Notes under the pieces: generated by a model
The model's database searches: none
Seen by the model: only the letters and a program-made list of their open reading frames with translations
What the model was told of the DNA's origin: nothing
Made by a program: the position numbers and the translations under genes
Part shown: positions 1-7,812 of the stretch, piece by piece
Numbering within the stretch: the first letter of the stretch is position 1
Layout: every line of letters begins with the position of its first letter
Assembly: GCA_001412425.1 (NCBI GenBank)
Contig: LKUH01000053.1
Span: forward strand, 1 to 13,041
Direction of reading: 5' to 3'
DNA: 13,041 nt
DNA from: Candidatus Cloacimonas sp. SDB
Lineage (GTDB): Bacteria > Cloacimonadota > Cloacimonadia > Cloacimonadales > TCS61

Positions 1-24
1 GACTTCTAACTGTTGAACCAAAGA

Positions 25-3000
25 TTATTTCATTAAGATCATTTTTTTTACGGAAGTAAATCTTCCCGCTTTCATTTTGGAAAAATAAACTCCACTGCCC
101 ACATCTCTTCCTGCTTCATCTTTTCCTTCCCAGACAACGGAATAATCTCCTCTGGGAAGATTTTCCTGTAAAAGTGTGGTAACTCTTTGACCTTTAAGAT
201 TGTAAATCGAAATTTCTGTATCAACCTCGTTCTCAGCAATAGTGAAACCAATACTGGTAACCGGGTTAAAGGGATTGGGATGATTTTGCCTTAATTGTGA
301 AATAACCGGAATTGTCATATCCTCGTCAGCATCAACAAGATTTTCTATGGTTACATCATCAATATACCAGCCCTCACCGTTAACATAGCCATCTGTACCA
401 AAAACAAATCTCAGTTGAACAGAACCGGTATAACCACTTAAGTTTAACTCAACCTGTTCCCAGTCATGAGTACCTGAGAAAACAGGCATTCCGGGGTCAA
501 AAGGAGAATCCGGATTATTTACGATCGTATAAGGATATCCGCCCACAGGCTGAATCGGAGAAAATTCTCCACCATTAAAGGAAGCTTCTATCAGACCGCC
601 ATCCCAGGCGGATGTTGAGTTTTGTATCTCCGCATCCATCCAATGCCAGAATCTGATAATTGTATTTCCCGAAATAGGAATAACCGGACTTATCAGAGCT
701 GCATGCAGTGATGCTGAGTAATCAGAAGAACCTGCTCCACCGCACTTCATGGAAAAACTACCGTTCTGAGTATGATTTCTGTATGTTTCCAGATGCCATT
801 CATCTGAAAAGCCATTTGTAAGACTCATGTGCTCCCATTCAACAGCATTTTCGAAATTATATCCTGTCAATCCGATCGGTATGGAAAATTGAAAAAATAA
901 CCCGCTTGCTACAATATCGTAAGCCAGAATTTCCAGATCGGCAAAATAATCCTGTGGGCAATTTTCTGCAACCTGAACTATAAAAGGTTCTGAAACAGTA
1001 AGTTCTTCTCCGGGCGCAATTACCGCCTCAACAGAAAAACCTGAGGCTGTTACATATTGGTCATAACTGAAAATGGAAGTATTTAATTCATAAGAATAAC
1101 CTTCACCGCTATTTATAAGAGTAAGATATAGTTCGGCTGATTCTCCCGGGTCCAGCGATAGATCATCACCGGAATCCGGAATAATCGTATAATAGGCAAA
1201 CTGCAGTTCAGGAGCGGATACGGTCAGAAAAATATTACTCTGCCAGTTATTTTCGCCGGATGTGATATTTACAGTAAATTCAAGAATAGTATCATTCGGG
1301 ATTCCACTTAACAACTCTATCTGAAAAGCATTTTCAATTGTATTTTCTTCCAGGGAAGCTAAATCAGTGATCATGAAGCTGTCTTCAATTATTTCAACCT
1401 GCTCTGATTCAGTTGAGAGAGTAACATATATTTCTTCCGAAGAAGCTTCAAAACCTATATTGTTAAGAGTTATATTAAGATCTAAAATATCCAGTGATTG
1501 AATAACACCATCAATAAATTCACCATTTTCAATATATTCCACATCATTACAAATAATATAAGGACCATCAGAAGGTATAACATTTATCGTACTTTCAAAA
1601 TTAAGAAAATTGTGTTTTGATACTTTTAAAGTTATTTCCCCCAGATTTTCCAGAAGTTGATTAAATTCAACTGTAGCCTGTCCCGTTGTTCCTGTATCAG
1701 CCGTTCCAATAAGCTCGTTACCCAGCAGCACTGCTGCCGTAGCATTGGCAACAGAGCAGGTGATCTGTAATTGCTGGCTTCCTATTACAATATCGGAAGG
1801 ATGACTTACCAAAATTTCCTGCGGATAGTCTGTCCAGATCCTTAGAGCAGGATCTCCCAGGAGATTGGTCTCATAAGCTACCCAATACATCACACCTGAC
1901 ATAAACGGAATAGCATCAATTTTTGCATCATTAAGTGCATAACCCAGATCGAAGATCTCTTCACCAAAAATCGCATCAATATATTCTCGGTTATAATGTT
2001 GGGAAGCACCATTTGTATCGTAGGAAGATCCCCAGCCATAGCGGGAATGGGAGATCATACTGACAGCACTGGTCTCAATTCCTACAAAACGTTCCGTTAT
2101 ACAGTCTCCCACATAGGAACCGTTAGAATTTCTGTTATCAAAAGCACCGCCATAGCACCCCTGAGTGAAAATGATGGAAAAATTATTTTCGTTCCCGTTA
2201 TTTGTAATATTGGTAGTATTAACATCATTATTGTAGATTTTCATGGTATACTGTGTACTTGAATGCCCCAGATGACTAATGAGATTTGGTCCATTGTTTA
2301 ATTCATTATAAAGATCGTATTGACCCCAGTATCCGTCTCGGTCGTAAAGGGTGGAAATATCCCATTCCACAGGAACTCCTGTAGTAGAATAGCCATAATT
2401 TTCGCTGCCGCCGATCATTTCGTCCATGTGATCTCCACCCCAGGCAGACCAACCCAGATCCTCTCCCACAAATAGTGCAGTTGTTACTTGGTCTGTTACC
2501 GGATCATTGAGATATTTTTCCACCTTATTGATAAAATTCTCAATCTCCTGATCGTTATTATAAGGAAATCTTCCGATCGCAAATTCAGGAATCAGGTCAG
2601 CTTCATCCTCTTCACCCCAGAATTCATCATTGTCATTATTCCAATCAGGTCCCAAATTAGGATCACTGCCTCTATCCAGACAGGAATAATACATATCGGC
2701 AGGAATATCAAGATCTTCGGTGGGAGATGGAGAACCGGCATTTACGATCCCATAGAGACCTCTATGGGGAATTACGTCTGTATCTCCAGCTAATAATACA
2801 TATTGAACTGCAAATTCATCATACTGTTCGATCAAATAATTCCTGATCCTCTCAGGATCATCAATTCCATCGTAACTGGAAAGGATATATTCGATCGTAA
2901 CAATTTCAGTTGCTTTCCCAAAACTTTTGTGAATATAAGCTAATTGCTCCCAGAGATCTACTTTACTCTCTTCGGCAATGATCAGATAGTCAACCTCTTC

Positions 3001-3639
3001 CTCTCTGAAATTTCTGACCTGGTAATTGAAGATCATTTCGGGGTTGTTGACAATTCTGTTCAAATAGTTTACAGTACTTTTTTTCTTATTAAGAAACCTT
3101 TCCAGCCTATCAGCTTCTGCCACAGGTTCGGTCTCTATGATTATTTCAAGATCTTTATAATAAAAGAGCTCACCGTCAACCGGTATGTACTCCACCGGAG
3201 TAATCGCTGCTGAGAGAATGGAATAACCGGAATAAAAATCTGTTCTAAAACCATGATAAGCTGAAGATGGAAAAATTCCGGAAGAGTTATAGACTGAAGC
3301 ATCGGCTGCAACGAAATCCTGCCTGATCTTAGCACTGAGGGGTTGTTGCTGTTGAACAGGATAAAGCAAATGTTCTCCACTGATTCGGGTTCTGTTTGAA
3401 CCGGTGACCTGCAGTGAAATAGCTTTTTCATTCTGAGGCAGTAGTAATTGTAAACCGAAATAGGGCAGAGAGGGCATTCCGGTTTCGCCAAACTGGACAC
3501 TATGTCTGAAATTTACTGTTGTGTAATCCCCGGATTGAACAATCTGCGGCTCAGAACAGGTTATGTTATAATTAATTATTTCCGGAAATATGCTGATACT
3601 GAATAATATTAAAATCACTACAAGTACTGTTTTTTTCAT
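25..3639 (-). CDS. Secreted C25 (gingipain-family) cysteine protease with C-terminal sorting/FlgD-like domain
   Basis: A 1204-residue exported peptidase. Residues 1-19 form a signal peptide (MKK, then a long hydrophobic core). Residues ~20-200 look like the beta-rich prodomain of gingipain-type enzymes, and ~215-605 are the C25 catalytic domain. The likely catalytic pair is His459 (in SHLGHSS) and Cys495 (in FTQGCYGG), 36 residues apart, close to gingipain spacing. After this come Ig-like/CARDB-like beta domains (~610-930) and a MAM/jelly-roll-like domain (~940-1105, ending GWYIDDVTIEN). The last ~85 residues (NPFNP from 1122, SGVYF, KKMILMK at the end) match the C-terminal sorting domain family used by type IX secretion or its relatives in FCB bacteria. 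The protein therefore probably acts at the cell surface or outside, degrading protein. Start ATG follows a GGAGGAG Shine-Dalgarno at 3642-3648. It is transcribed away from the HU-dnaN cluster and appears monocistronic within the window. Substrate specificity cannot be read from the sequence. Family assignment is strong; the secretion route is inferred. Confidence 0.92.
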   Translation of the reverse strand: MKKTVLVVILILFSISIFPEIINYNITCSEPQIVQSGDYTTVNFRHSVQFGETGMPSLPYFGLQLLLPQNEKAISLQVTGSNRTRISGEHLLYPVQQQQPLSAKIRQDFVAADASVYNSSGIFPSSAYHGFRTDFYSGYSILSAAITPVEYIPVDGELFYYKDLEIIIETEPVAEADRLERFLNKKKSTVNYLNRIVNNPEMIFNYQVRNFREEEVDYLIIAEESKVDLWEQLAYIHKSFGKATEIVTIEYILSSYDGIDDPERIRNYLIEQYDEFAVQYVLLAGDTDVIPHRGLYGIVNAGSPSPTEDLDIPADMYYSCLDRGSDPNLGPDWNNDNDEFWGEEDEADLIPEFAIGRFPYNNDQEIENFINKVEKYLNDPVTDQVTTALFVGEDLGWSAWGGDHMDEMIGGSENYGYSTTGVPVEWDISTLYDRDGYWGQYDLYNELNNGPNLISHLGHSSTQYTMKIYNNDVNTTNITNNGNENNFSIIFTQGCYGGAFDNRNSNGSYVGDCITERFVGIETSAVSMISHSRYGWGSSYDTNGASQHYNREYIDAIFGEEIFDLGYALNDAKIDAIPFMSGVMYWVAYETNLLGDPALRIWTDYPQEILVSHPSDIVIGSQQLQITCSVANATAAVLLGNELIGTADTGTTGQATVEFNQLLENLGEITLKVSKHNFLNFESTINVIPSDGPYIICNDVEYIENGEFIDGVIQSLDILDLNITLNNIGFEASSEEIYVTLSTESEQVEIIEDSFMITDLASLEENTIENAFQIELLSGIPNDTILEFTVNITSGENNWQSNIFLTVSAPELQFAYYTIIPDSGDDLSLDPGESAELYLTLINSGEGYSYELNTSIFSYDQYVTASGFSVEAVIAPGEELTVSEPFIVQVAENCPQDYFADLEILAYDIVASGLFFQFSIPIGLTGYNFENAVEWEHMSLTNGFSDEWHLETYRNHTQNGSFSMKCGGAGSSDYSASLHAALISPVIPISGNTIIRFWHWMDAEIQNSTSAWDGGLIEASFNGGEFSPIQPVGGYPYTIVNNPDSPFDPGMPVFSGTHDWEQVELNLSGYTGSVQLRFVFGTDGYVNGEGWYIDDVTIENLVDADEDMTIPVISQLRQNHPNPFNPVTSIGFTIAENEVDTEISIYNLKGQRVTTLLQENLPRGDYSVVWEGKDEAGRDVGSGVYFSKMKAGRFTSVKKMILMK

Positions 3640-3900
3640 TTCTCCTCCAAGTTAATAACTCTCTGAGCAAGTTATATTCCATCTATTATTCAATTTTGCA
3701 GTAGATTAATAATGAAAAATACAAAAAAAATGCATACTCTCTTTGGTCATATATATAACGATAAGAAAATTATACGCCAGATACATAACTCTATATAATA
3801 TATGTTGTTATGCTATACAGACCTAAAACCTTCCCATCTGTTTAAAAGTACAGAAAACAGCATTAATAGTGATTAAATAAGCTGTAAGGAGATTTTTTTG

Positions 3901-3929
3901 TTGACAATATTTTCCTCGAATTCGATAAA
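3901..3929 (+). promoter_or_regulatory. Sigma70-type promoter of the HU gene
   Basis: A perfect -35 hexamer TTGACA (3901-3906) is separated by exactly 17 bases from a -10-like GATAAA (3924-3929, four of six matches to TATAAT). Transcription would start around 3936, leaving a leader of about 30 bases that contains the ribosome binding site. This is the best promoter match seen in the window. The consensus is that of the general housekeeping sigma factor, not the TAnnTTTG type of Bacteroidota, which argues mildly against a true Bacteroidota host. Confidence 0.65.
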
Positions 3930-3953
3930 TCAGTTGTGTTTAACCTAATTAAA

Positions 3954-3960
3954 AAGGAGG
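3954..3960 (+). promoter_or_regulatory. Strong Shine-Dalgarno of the HU gene
   Basis: AAGGAGG lies six bases before the ATG at 3967. It is one of the strongest ribosome binding sites in the window, consistent with high expression of an abundant nucleoid protein. Confidence 0.8.
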
Positions 3961-3966
3961 AGTTAC

Positions 3967-4239
3967 ATGAACAGACAAGATTTAATAGCTAAAATTTCTA
4001 AAGATGCAGATGTTACTAAGAAAGCTGCAAATTCTGCTTTGAATGCAGTTATTGACGGTATTACCCTTGCGCTTGAAAAGGGCGATAAGGTTTCTCTGGT
4101 TGGATTTGGAACTTTTAAAGTCAATCACAGAAATTCACGCACCGGAGTTAATCCTCAGACAAAAGCTAAGATCAGAATTCCTGCCAGAAAAGTTCCAGTT
4201 TTTAAAGCAGGTAAGAAACTTAAAGAAGCCGTTAAGTAA
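3967..4239 (+). CDS. hup: HU-family histone-like DNA-binding protein
   Basis: A 90-residue protein, the usual HU length, and homologous over its whole extent. HU dimers bend and compact DNA and assist replication, repair and recombination in the nucleoid. The N-terminal helical dimerisation part covers residues 1-45. The family signature runs from GFGTF (46-50) through R55, R58 and G60 to N62-P63; P63 at the tip of the beta-arm is the DNA-intercalating proline. The basic C-terminus (KAGKKLKEAVK) is typical. It has its own promoter and a strong ribosome binding site, and its stop is followed within 12 bases by a strong terminator, so it is probably a single-gene transcription unit. It sits immediately upstream of dnaN, where dnaA is often found. 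IHF subunits are related, but the length and lack of IHF-specific extensions favour HU. Confidence 0.95.
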   Translation: MNRQDLIAKISKDADVTKKAANSALNAVIDGITLALEKGDKVSLVGFGTFKVNHRNSRTGVNPQTKAKIRIPARKVPVFKAGKKLKEAVK

Positions 4240-4251
4240 TTTTTTTGTTTT

Positions 4252-4290
4252 AAAGAAAGCAAGAGTTATCCAGACTCTTGCTTTCTTTTT
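4252..4290 (+). terminator. Intrinsic terminator after the HU gene
   Basis: A perfect 15-bp inverted repeat (arms 4252-4266 and 4274-4288) with a 7-base loop, ending in a T run (4286-4290). It lies 12 bases past the HU stop codon and only about 30 bases before the dnaN start. The A-rich 5' arm also gives a T-rich 3' end on the opposite strand, but no gene reads into it from that side. It implies that dnaN is expressed by read-through or from a promoter overlapping this element. I could not identify a convincing dnaN promoter in the remaining space. Confidence 0.85.
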
Positions 4291-4320
4291 ATCAAATTTT
4301 AAAAATGGAAAGAGGGAAAC

Positions 4321-5439
4321 ATGAAATTCTCCATTGTTAAGCAGGATCTGCAAACTAAAATTCAGTATTTATATAATATTGTGCCCAGTAAGAACACAAT
4401 GCCAATTTTAACTAATTATTTAATTGAGGCGGACAGTCAGAATAATCTTCTCAAATTCACAGCTACAGACCTGGAGATAACAGTAGTTGTTGAATTTGAA
4501 GCCAGCATTGTCGAATCTGGTAAAACTGCTGTATCAGCTCGAAATTTAAATGAGATCATTAATTCTCTACCCGATTCCGTTATTCAGTTCAGGCAGGAAG
4601 AGGATACATTAAAGATCCATTGTGAGCGCTCTAAATTCAGTCTGCTTTGTGCTGAGAGTAATCAGTTTCCGCTGATACCCCAGAAGAATCTTGATAAAGT
4701 TATCGAGATCAATGCTGCCATGTTCAAAAAAATGATCGACAATACTCATTTTGCAGTTTCAACTGAGATAAACAGACCCATTTTTACGGGAATCTATTGG
4801 AAGATGAATACTGACAGTCAACTCATGGTAGCCACAGATGGAAAGAAAATAGCCGAATTCCAAATCAGGAACAATATCAATATTCAGGAACCCGTTGAGC
4901 AGATAATTCCTACCAAAGGTCTGTTGTTTCTGGACAAGGTTATCTCTGAAGATACTCCAATAGTGAATGTTCTTATTGAATCAAACCGGGTAATGTTTTC
5001 CTACAGTAATTACACTATCTTCACTCACATAATCGAAGGAAGATTCCCCGATTATACCAAAGCGATTCCGGTTAATAACACGAATATTCTGACTATAAAT
5101 AAGAATGCTTTGAAAGAAGCGGTGAAAAGAGTATCTCTGCTGGCTTCAGAAGATACTTTCAAAGTCAAATTTGAATTAGCTGATAATCAGCTTGTGATAA
5201 GTTCTGCCAAACGGGAAGAGGGCGAAGCTGTTGAAAAGATGGAAGATTATACCTACAATGGTAATAATTTGACCATCGCTTTCAATTACAGATATCTGAT
5301 TTCCATCCTAAATGTTATTGAATCGGAAAACCTGGAAATAAAAATGGGAAAATCCAATGAACCTGCTCTCTTTTTCAACACTGATCTGGATGAATCCTAT
5401 TCTGCCCGTTTTCTTTTAATGCCATTACGCTTAGTTTAG
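4321..5439 (+). CDS. dnaN: DNA polymerase III beta subunit (sliding clamp)
   Basis: A 372-residue protein, close to the E. coli clamp (366). The ring-shaped dimer encircles DNA and tethers the replicative polymerase; it also docks repair enzymes. Three clamp domains of ~120 residues each follow one another. Recognisable landmarks are MPILTNYLIEA (27-37), VATDGKKIA (170-178, the counterpart of ATDGHRLA), EGRFPDY (239-245), the late FNYRYL segment, and the C-terminal LMPLRLV that helps build the client-binding pocket. Start ATG has a modest purine-rich ribosome binding site (AGAGGG, 4311-4316). The stop is one base before the recF start, so the two are almost certainly co-transcribed and translationally coupled. 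It lies just after the HU terminator. Nothing in the protein looks damaged. Confidence 0.97.
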   Translation: MKFSIVKQDLQTKIQYLYNIVPSKNTMPILTNYLIEADSQNNLLKFTATDLEITVVVEFEASIVESGKTAVSARNLNEIINSLPDSVIQFRQEEDTLKIHCERSKFSLLCAESNQFPLIPQKNLDKVIEINAAMFKKMIDNTHFAVSTEINRPIFTGIYWKMNTDSQLMVATDGKKIAEFQIRNNINIQEPVEQIIPTKGLLFLDKVISEDTPIVNVLIESNRVMFSYSNYTIFTHIIEGRFPDYTKAIPVNNTNILTINKNALKEAVKRVSLLASEDTFKVKFELADNQLVISSAKREEGEAVEKMEDYTYNGNNLTIAFNYRYLISILNVIESENLEIKMGKSNEPALFFNTDLDESYSARFLLMPLRLV

Positions 5440-5440
5440 G

Positions 5441-6508
5441 TTGAGAATAAATCATCTTCTATTAGAAAATTACAGAAATTATTCGAATCTGAAATTAGAT
5501 CTACATCCTGCCGGTGCAATAATTTTTGGCAAAAACGGCAGCGGTAAAACAAATTTACTGGAAGCAATCGCCTATTCCGCTTTTGGCCGATCATTCCAAA
5601 CCATTCATGACGATGATCTGATTCATTTTCAACGCGATTTTTTCAGGATCAATTCAGAATTTTATTTGAATGATAAAAATTTGAATATTGATTCAGCTTA
5701 TTCGAGAAATAACAAAAAAATAAAAATCAATCAACACCAGATAAAAAGACTCAGTGAATTATTCAAATATATAAAAGTAGTATATTTTTCACCCCAGGAT
5801 ATTGATTTTTCGGCTGGGAGTCCAGGTTTTCGCAGATATTTCTTCGACCTGGCAATATCTCAATTTTCTTACCAATACATGGAGATTTTAAAACAATACA
5901 GCCGAGTTCTTAAACAGAGAAATGCCTTATTAAAGCATAATTTTTCCAGAGAGGAAAAACTGACCTGGGATGAAAGCTACATTAAACTAGGAACCCAGAT
6001 CATTAAAAAGAGAAAAGAATATTTGCAGAAGTTCGATCCCAAACTTACAGAATATCATAATTTTATCAGCAATAACAACGAGGTTCTGACTTCAGAATAT
6101 CTAATTTCCTTCCCTATGGAAAAAGGAAAAAACATTGAAAGCTGTTTTGAAGAATGTTTACGGAAAAACGAGAAAAAAGAGATAGAAAATCAGAGAAGTA
6201 TGTACGGACCACATCTGGACGACTACTATTTCCGGTTGAACGGACGTTCTTTCAGAAAATTTGGCTCACAGGGACAGAAACGTTCATTAGTGATTTCCGC
6301 CAGACTTGTACAGGCAAATTTGATCTTTGAATCCGCAGGTGATTATCCGATATTGATGTTCGATGATATTCTGGCTGATCTTGATACAGGCAGAACTTCC
6401 AGGATACTTCAATTGCTTAAGACTGATCATCAGATCTTCATTGCCACTCCCAATCTGAATCATTATGAAATAGCTGGATTTCCCAAAATTGATCTGGAAC
6501 AATTATGA
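5441..6508 (+). CDS. recF: DNA replication and repair protein RecF
   Basis: A 355-residue SMC-like ATPase that, with RecO and RecR, helps load RecA at gapped DNA. Walker A is GKNGSGKT (30-37). The ABC-type signature region is FGSQGQKRSL (274-283), Walker B is ILMFDD (304-309), and the D-loop ADLD follows (312-315). YGPHLDD (255-261) is the family's conserved GPHrDD motif. Length matches the family (~360). The start is TTG: it encodes the beginning of the conserved xRINHLLLENYRNY segment, and the next in-frame ATG is far downstream of Walker A, so no other start restores the N-terminus. There is no good Shine-Dalgarno (only TTTAGG before it), and the dnaN stop is one base away, which suggests coupled translation. 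Its TGA overlaps the ATG of the following transporter gene. Confidence 0.96.
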   Translation: MRINHLLLENYRNYSNLKLDLHPAGAIIFGKNGSGKTNLLEAIAYSAFGRSFQTIHDDDLIHFQRDFFRINSEFYLNDKNLNIDSAYSRNNKKIKINQHQIKRLSELFKYIKVVYFSPQDIDFSAGSPGFRRYFFDLAISQFSYQYMEILKQYSRVLKQRNALLKHNFSREEKLTWDESYIKLGTQIIKKRKEYLQKFDPKLTEYHNFISNNNEVLTSEYLISFPMEKGKNIESCFEECLRKNEKKEIENQRSMYGPHLDDYYFRLNGRSFRKFGSQGQKRSLVISARLVQANLIFESAGDYPILMFDDILADLDTGRTSRILQLLKTDHQIFIATPNLNHYEIAGFPKIDLEQL

Positions 6509-7746
6509 GAATGAATAAAAAAATCTTCGGCTGGATCATGTATGATTTTGCCAATTCATCATTTACAACAATTATCGTTACAGTAATTTTCAGTGTATAT
6601 TTTAAAAACGTTGTAGTAAATGAAGGAGAACTGGGAACAGCTCTCTGGGGAAGGTCCGTAAGCATTTCCATGCTTATGGTAGCCTTGCTGGCACCAATTT
6701 TCGGAGCAGTGGCAGACTATTCCAGGGCAAAGAAAAAATTTCTATTTTACACAACTTATCTAACCATTATATTTACAGCTCTGCTCTATTTTGTAAAAGC
6801 AGGGGAAGTGCAGAAAGGGATGATATTTTTTATCATCGCTAATTTCGGATACAACAGCGCTCTGGTGTTTTATAATGCTCTTTTACCCGAAATAGCCCAA
6901 AGAAATGATCTGGGCAAGGTTTCAGGCTGGGGTTGGGGAGTGGGCTATCTGGGTGGCTTATCTTCGTTGCTGCTGGTTCTTCCCCTGGTACATAATAACT
7001 TGATTAGATTGACCTTTCCGGCTGTAGCTCTTTTTTTTCTGATCTTTTCTCTCTTCACCTTTTTTCTTTTAAAGGAGATCAAAAGGACTTCCAAACGGAC
7101 AAATTATTTTAGAACAGCTCTGAACAGAATTAAAACATCTGGCAGGAATATCAAACAATTTCGGGAATTGTTAAAATTCTTTATAAGTTATTTGATCTAT
7201 AATGACGGCATAGTTATTGTTATTAGCTTTGCGTCCATCTATGGCGCTACCCGTTTTAATATGAACGCTAAACAATTGATCACTTACTTTATTTTTGCTC
7301 AACTGACTTCAGTTCTGGGTGCTTTTGTATTTGGTTATGTCCTGGACAAAATTGGCGCAAAAAAAACAATTTCTATCACTCTCCTTATCTGGATCTGCGT
7401 TATCTTAGGAGCTTTTTTCAGCCAGACGATCAATCAATATTATCTGGTTGGCATACTGGCAGGTATTGCAATCGGTTCCAGCCAGTCCAGTAGCAGAACA
7501 ATGCTGGCACTGTTGACACCGGACACGAAAATGGCTGAATTTTTCGGCTTTTATTCATTCACGGGTAAAATGGCATCTATTGCTGGACCGCTTATCTACG
7601 GTGAAATTGCCAGGGTTACCGGTTCTCAGAAATGGGCGATCATATCTGTCCTGTTTTTTTTCCTGGCTGGATTAATAATACTACAATCTGTTAATGAATT
7701 GAAAGGTAAAGAGATAGCTTTAAACTGGAAGGAAATTCCGGAGTAA
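6505..7746 (+). CDS. MFS transporter of the UMF1/Atg22-like family
   Basis: A 413-residue integral membrane protein with about 12 hydrophobic segments, the normal number for the major facilitator superfamily. The N-terminal MYDFANSSF (12-20) is the hallmark of the Atg22/UMF1 group. GAVADYSRAKKK follows the second membrane segment and is the MFS motif-A equivalent. LLPEIAQ...GKVSGWGWGVGYLGG and SSRTMLALLTP...FFGFYSFTGKMASIAGPL are other group-typical stretches. In yeast Atg22 exports amino acids from the vacuole; bacterial members are mostly uncharacterised, so the substrate is unknown. Translation may begin at 6505 (ATGA overlap with recF) or at 6511 (second ATG, giving MNKK). It ends 66 bases before panD. 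Being next to panD-panC hints at an amino acid or pantothenate-related substrate, but that is a weak inference. Confidence 0.88.
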   Translation: MRMNKKIFGWIMYDFANSSFTTIIVTVIFSVYFKNVVVNEGELGTALWGRSVSISMLMVALLAPIFGAVADYSRAKKKFLFYTTYLTIIFTALLYFVKAGEVQKGMIFFIIANFGYNSALVFYNALLPEIAQRNDLGKVSGWGWGVGYLGGLSSLLLVLPLVHNNLIRLTFPAVALFFLIFSLFTFFLLKEIKRTSKRTNYFRTALNRIKTSGRNIKQFRELLKFFISYLIYNDGIVIVISFASIYGATRFNMNAKQLITYFIFAQLTSVLGAFVFGYVLDKIGAKKTISITLLIWICVILGAFFSQTINQYYLVGILAGIAIGSSQSSSRTMLALLTPDTKMAEFFGFYSFTGKMASIAGPLIYGEIARVTGSQKWAIISVLFFFLAGLIILQSVNELKGKEIALNWKEIPE

Positions 7747-7800
7747 TTTCTGAAAGTTATTTACAAAATCTAAGCTGGTTAAATTCTGGTAAAAAAACTT

Positions 7801-7806
7801 GGGGGG
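7801..7806 (+). promoter_or_regulatory. Unusual all-G ribosome binding site before panD
   Basis: A run of six G residues lies six bases before the panD ATG and is the only purine block in Shine-Dalgarno position. It departs from the GGAGG-type sites seen before HU, DUF2851 and the C25 protease. It can pair partly with the CCUCC of 16S rRNA using G-U pairs. Confidence 0.45.
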
Positions 7807-7812
7807 CTTGTT

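Larger units (their letters stand above)
3640..3966. promoter_or_regulatory. AT-rich divergent intergenic region between the C25 protease and HU
   Basis: These 327 bases hold no credible gene. They must contain the promoters for both divergent genes. The HU promoter (3901-3929) is clear. For the minus-strand protease, a perfect TATAAT (plus-strand ATTATA at 3769-3774) exists, but the hexamer at the expected -35 distance is poor, so this call is weak. An AT-rich dyad is present at 3781-3789 versus 3807-3816 (nine pairs with one bulged base, 17-base loop). A second imperfect one lies at 3857-3885 (ACAGC...GCTGT outer arms with ATTAAT/ATTAAA inside), just before the HU -35 box. Either could be an operator, but both could be chance in such AT-rich DNA. 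I looked for DnaA-box clusters here and found none. Confidence 0.6.

Noticed and set aside
1996..3213. Three plus-strand open frames opposite the C25 protease gene
   Set aside because: They are antisense to a well-supported gene, have no recognisable family, ribosome binding site or organisation, and are the expected by-product of a long coding region.
3141..3500. 119-codon open frame on the minus strand inside the C25 protease gene
   Set aside because: It overlaps the N-terminal part of the clear protease reading frame on the same strand, has no recognisable domain and the protease frame carries the family motifs.
3640..3966. Possible replication origin next to dnaN
   Set aside because: The region is AT-rich, but I found no cluster of DnaA boxes (TTATNCACA or complement) and no dnaA gene in the window. 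One near-match lies outside it, in the HU terminator loop.
4043..4353. Alternative open frames across the HU terminator on both strands
   Set aside because: They run through the terminator hairpin and overlap HU or dnaN out of frame; their sequence is low complexity Lys/Phe-rich, caused by the A/T-rich stem.
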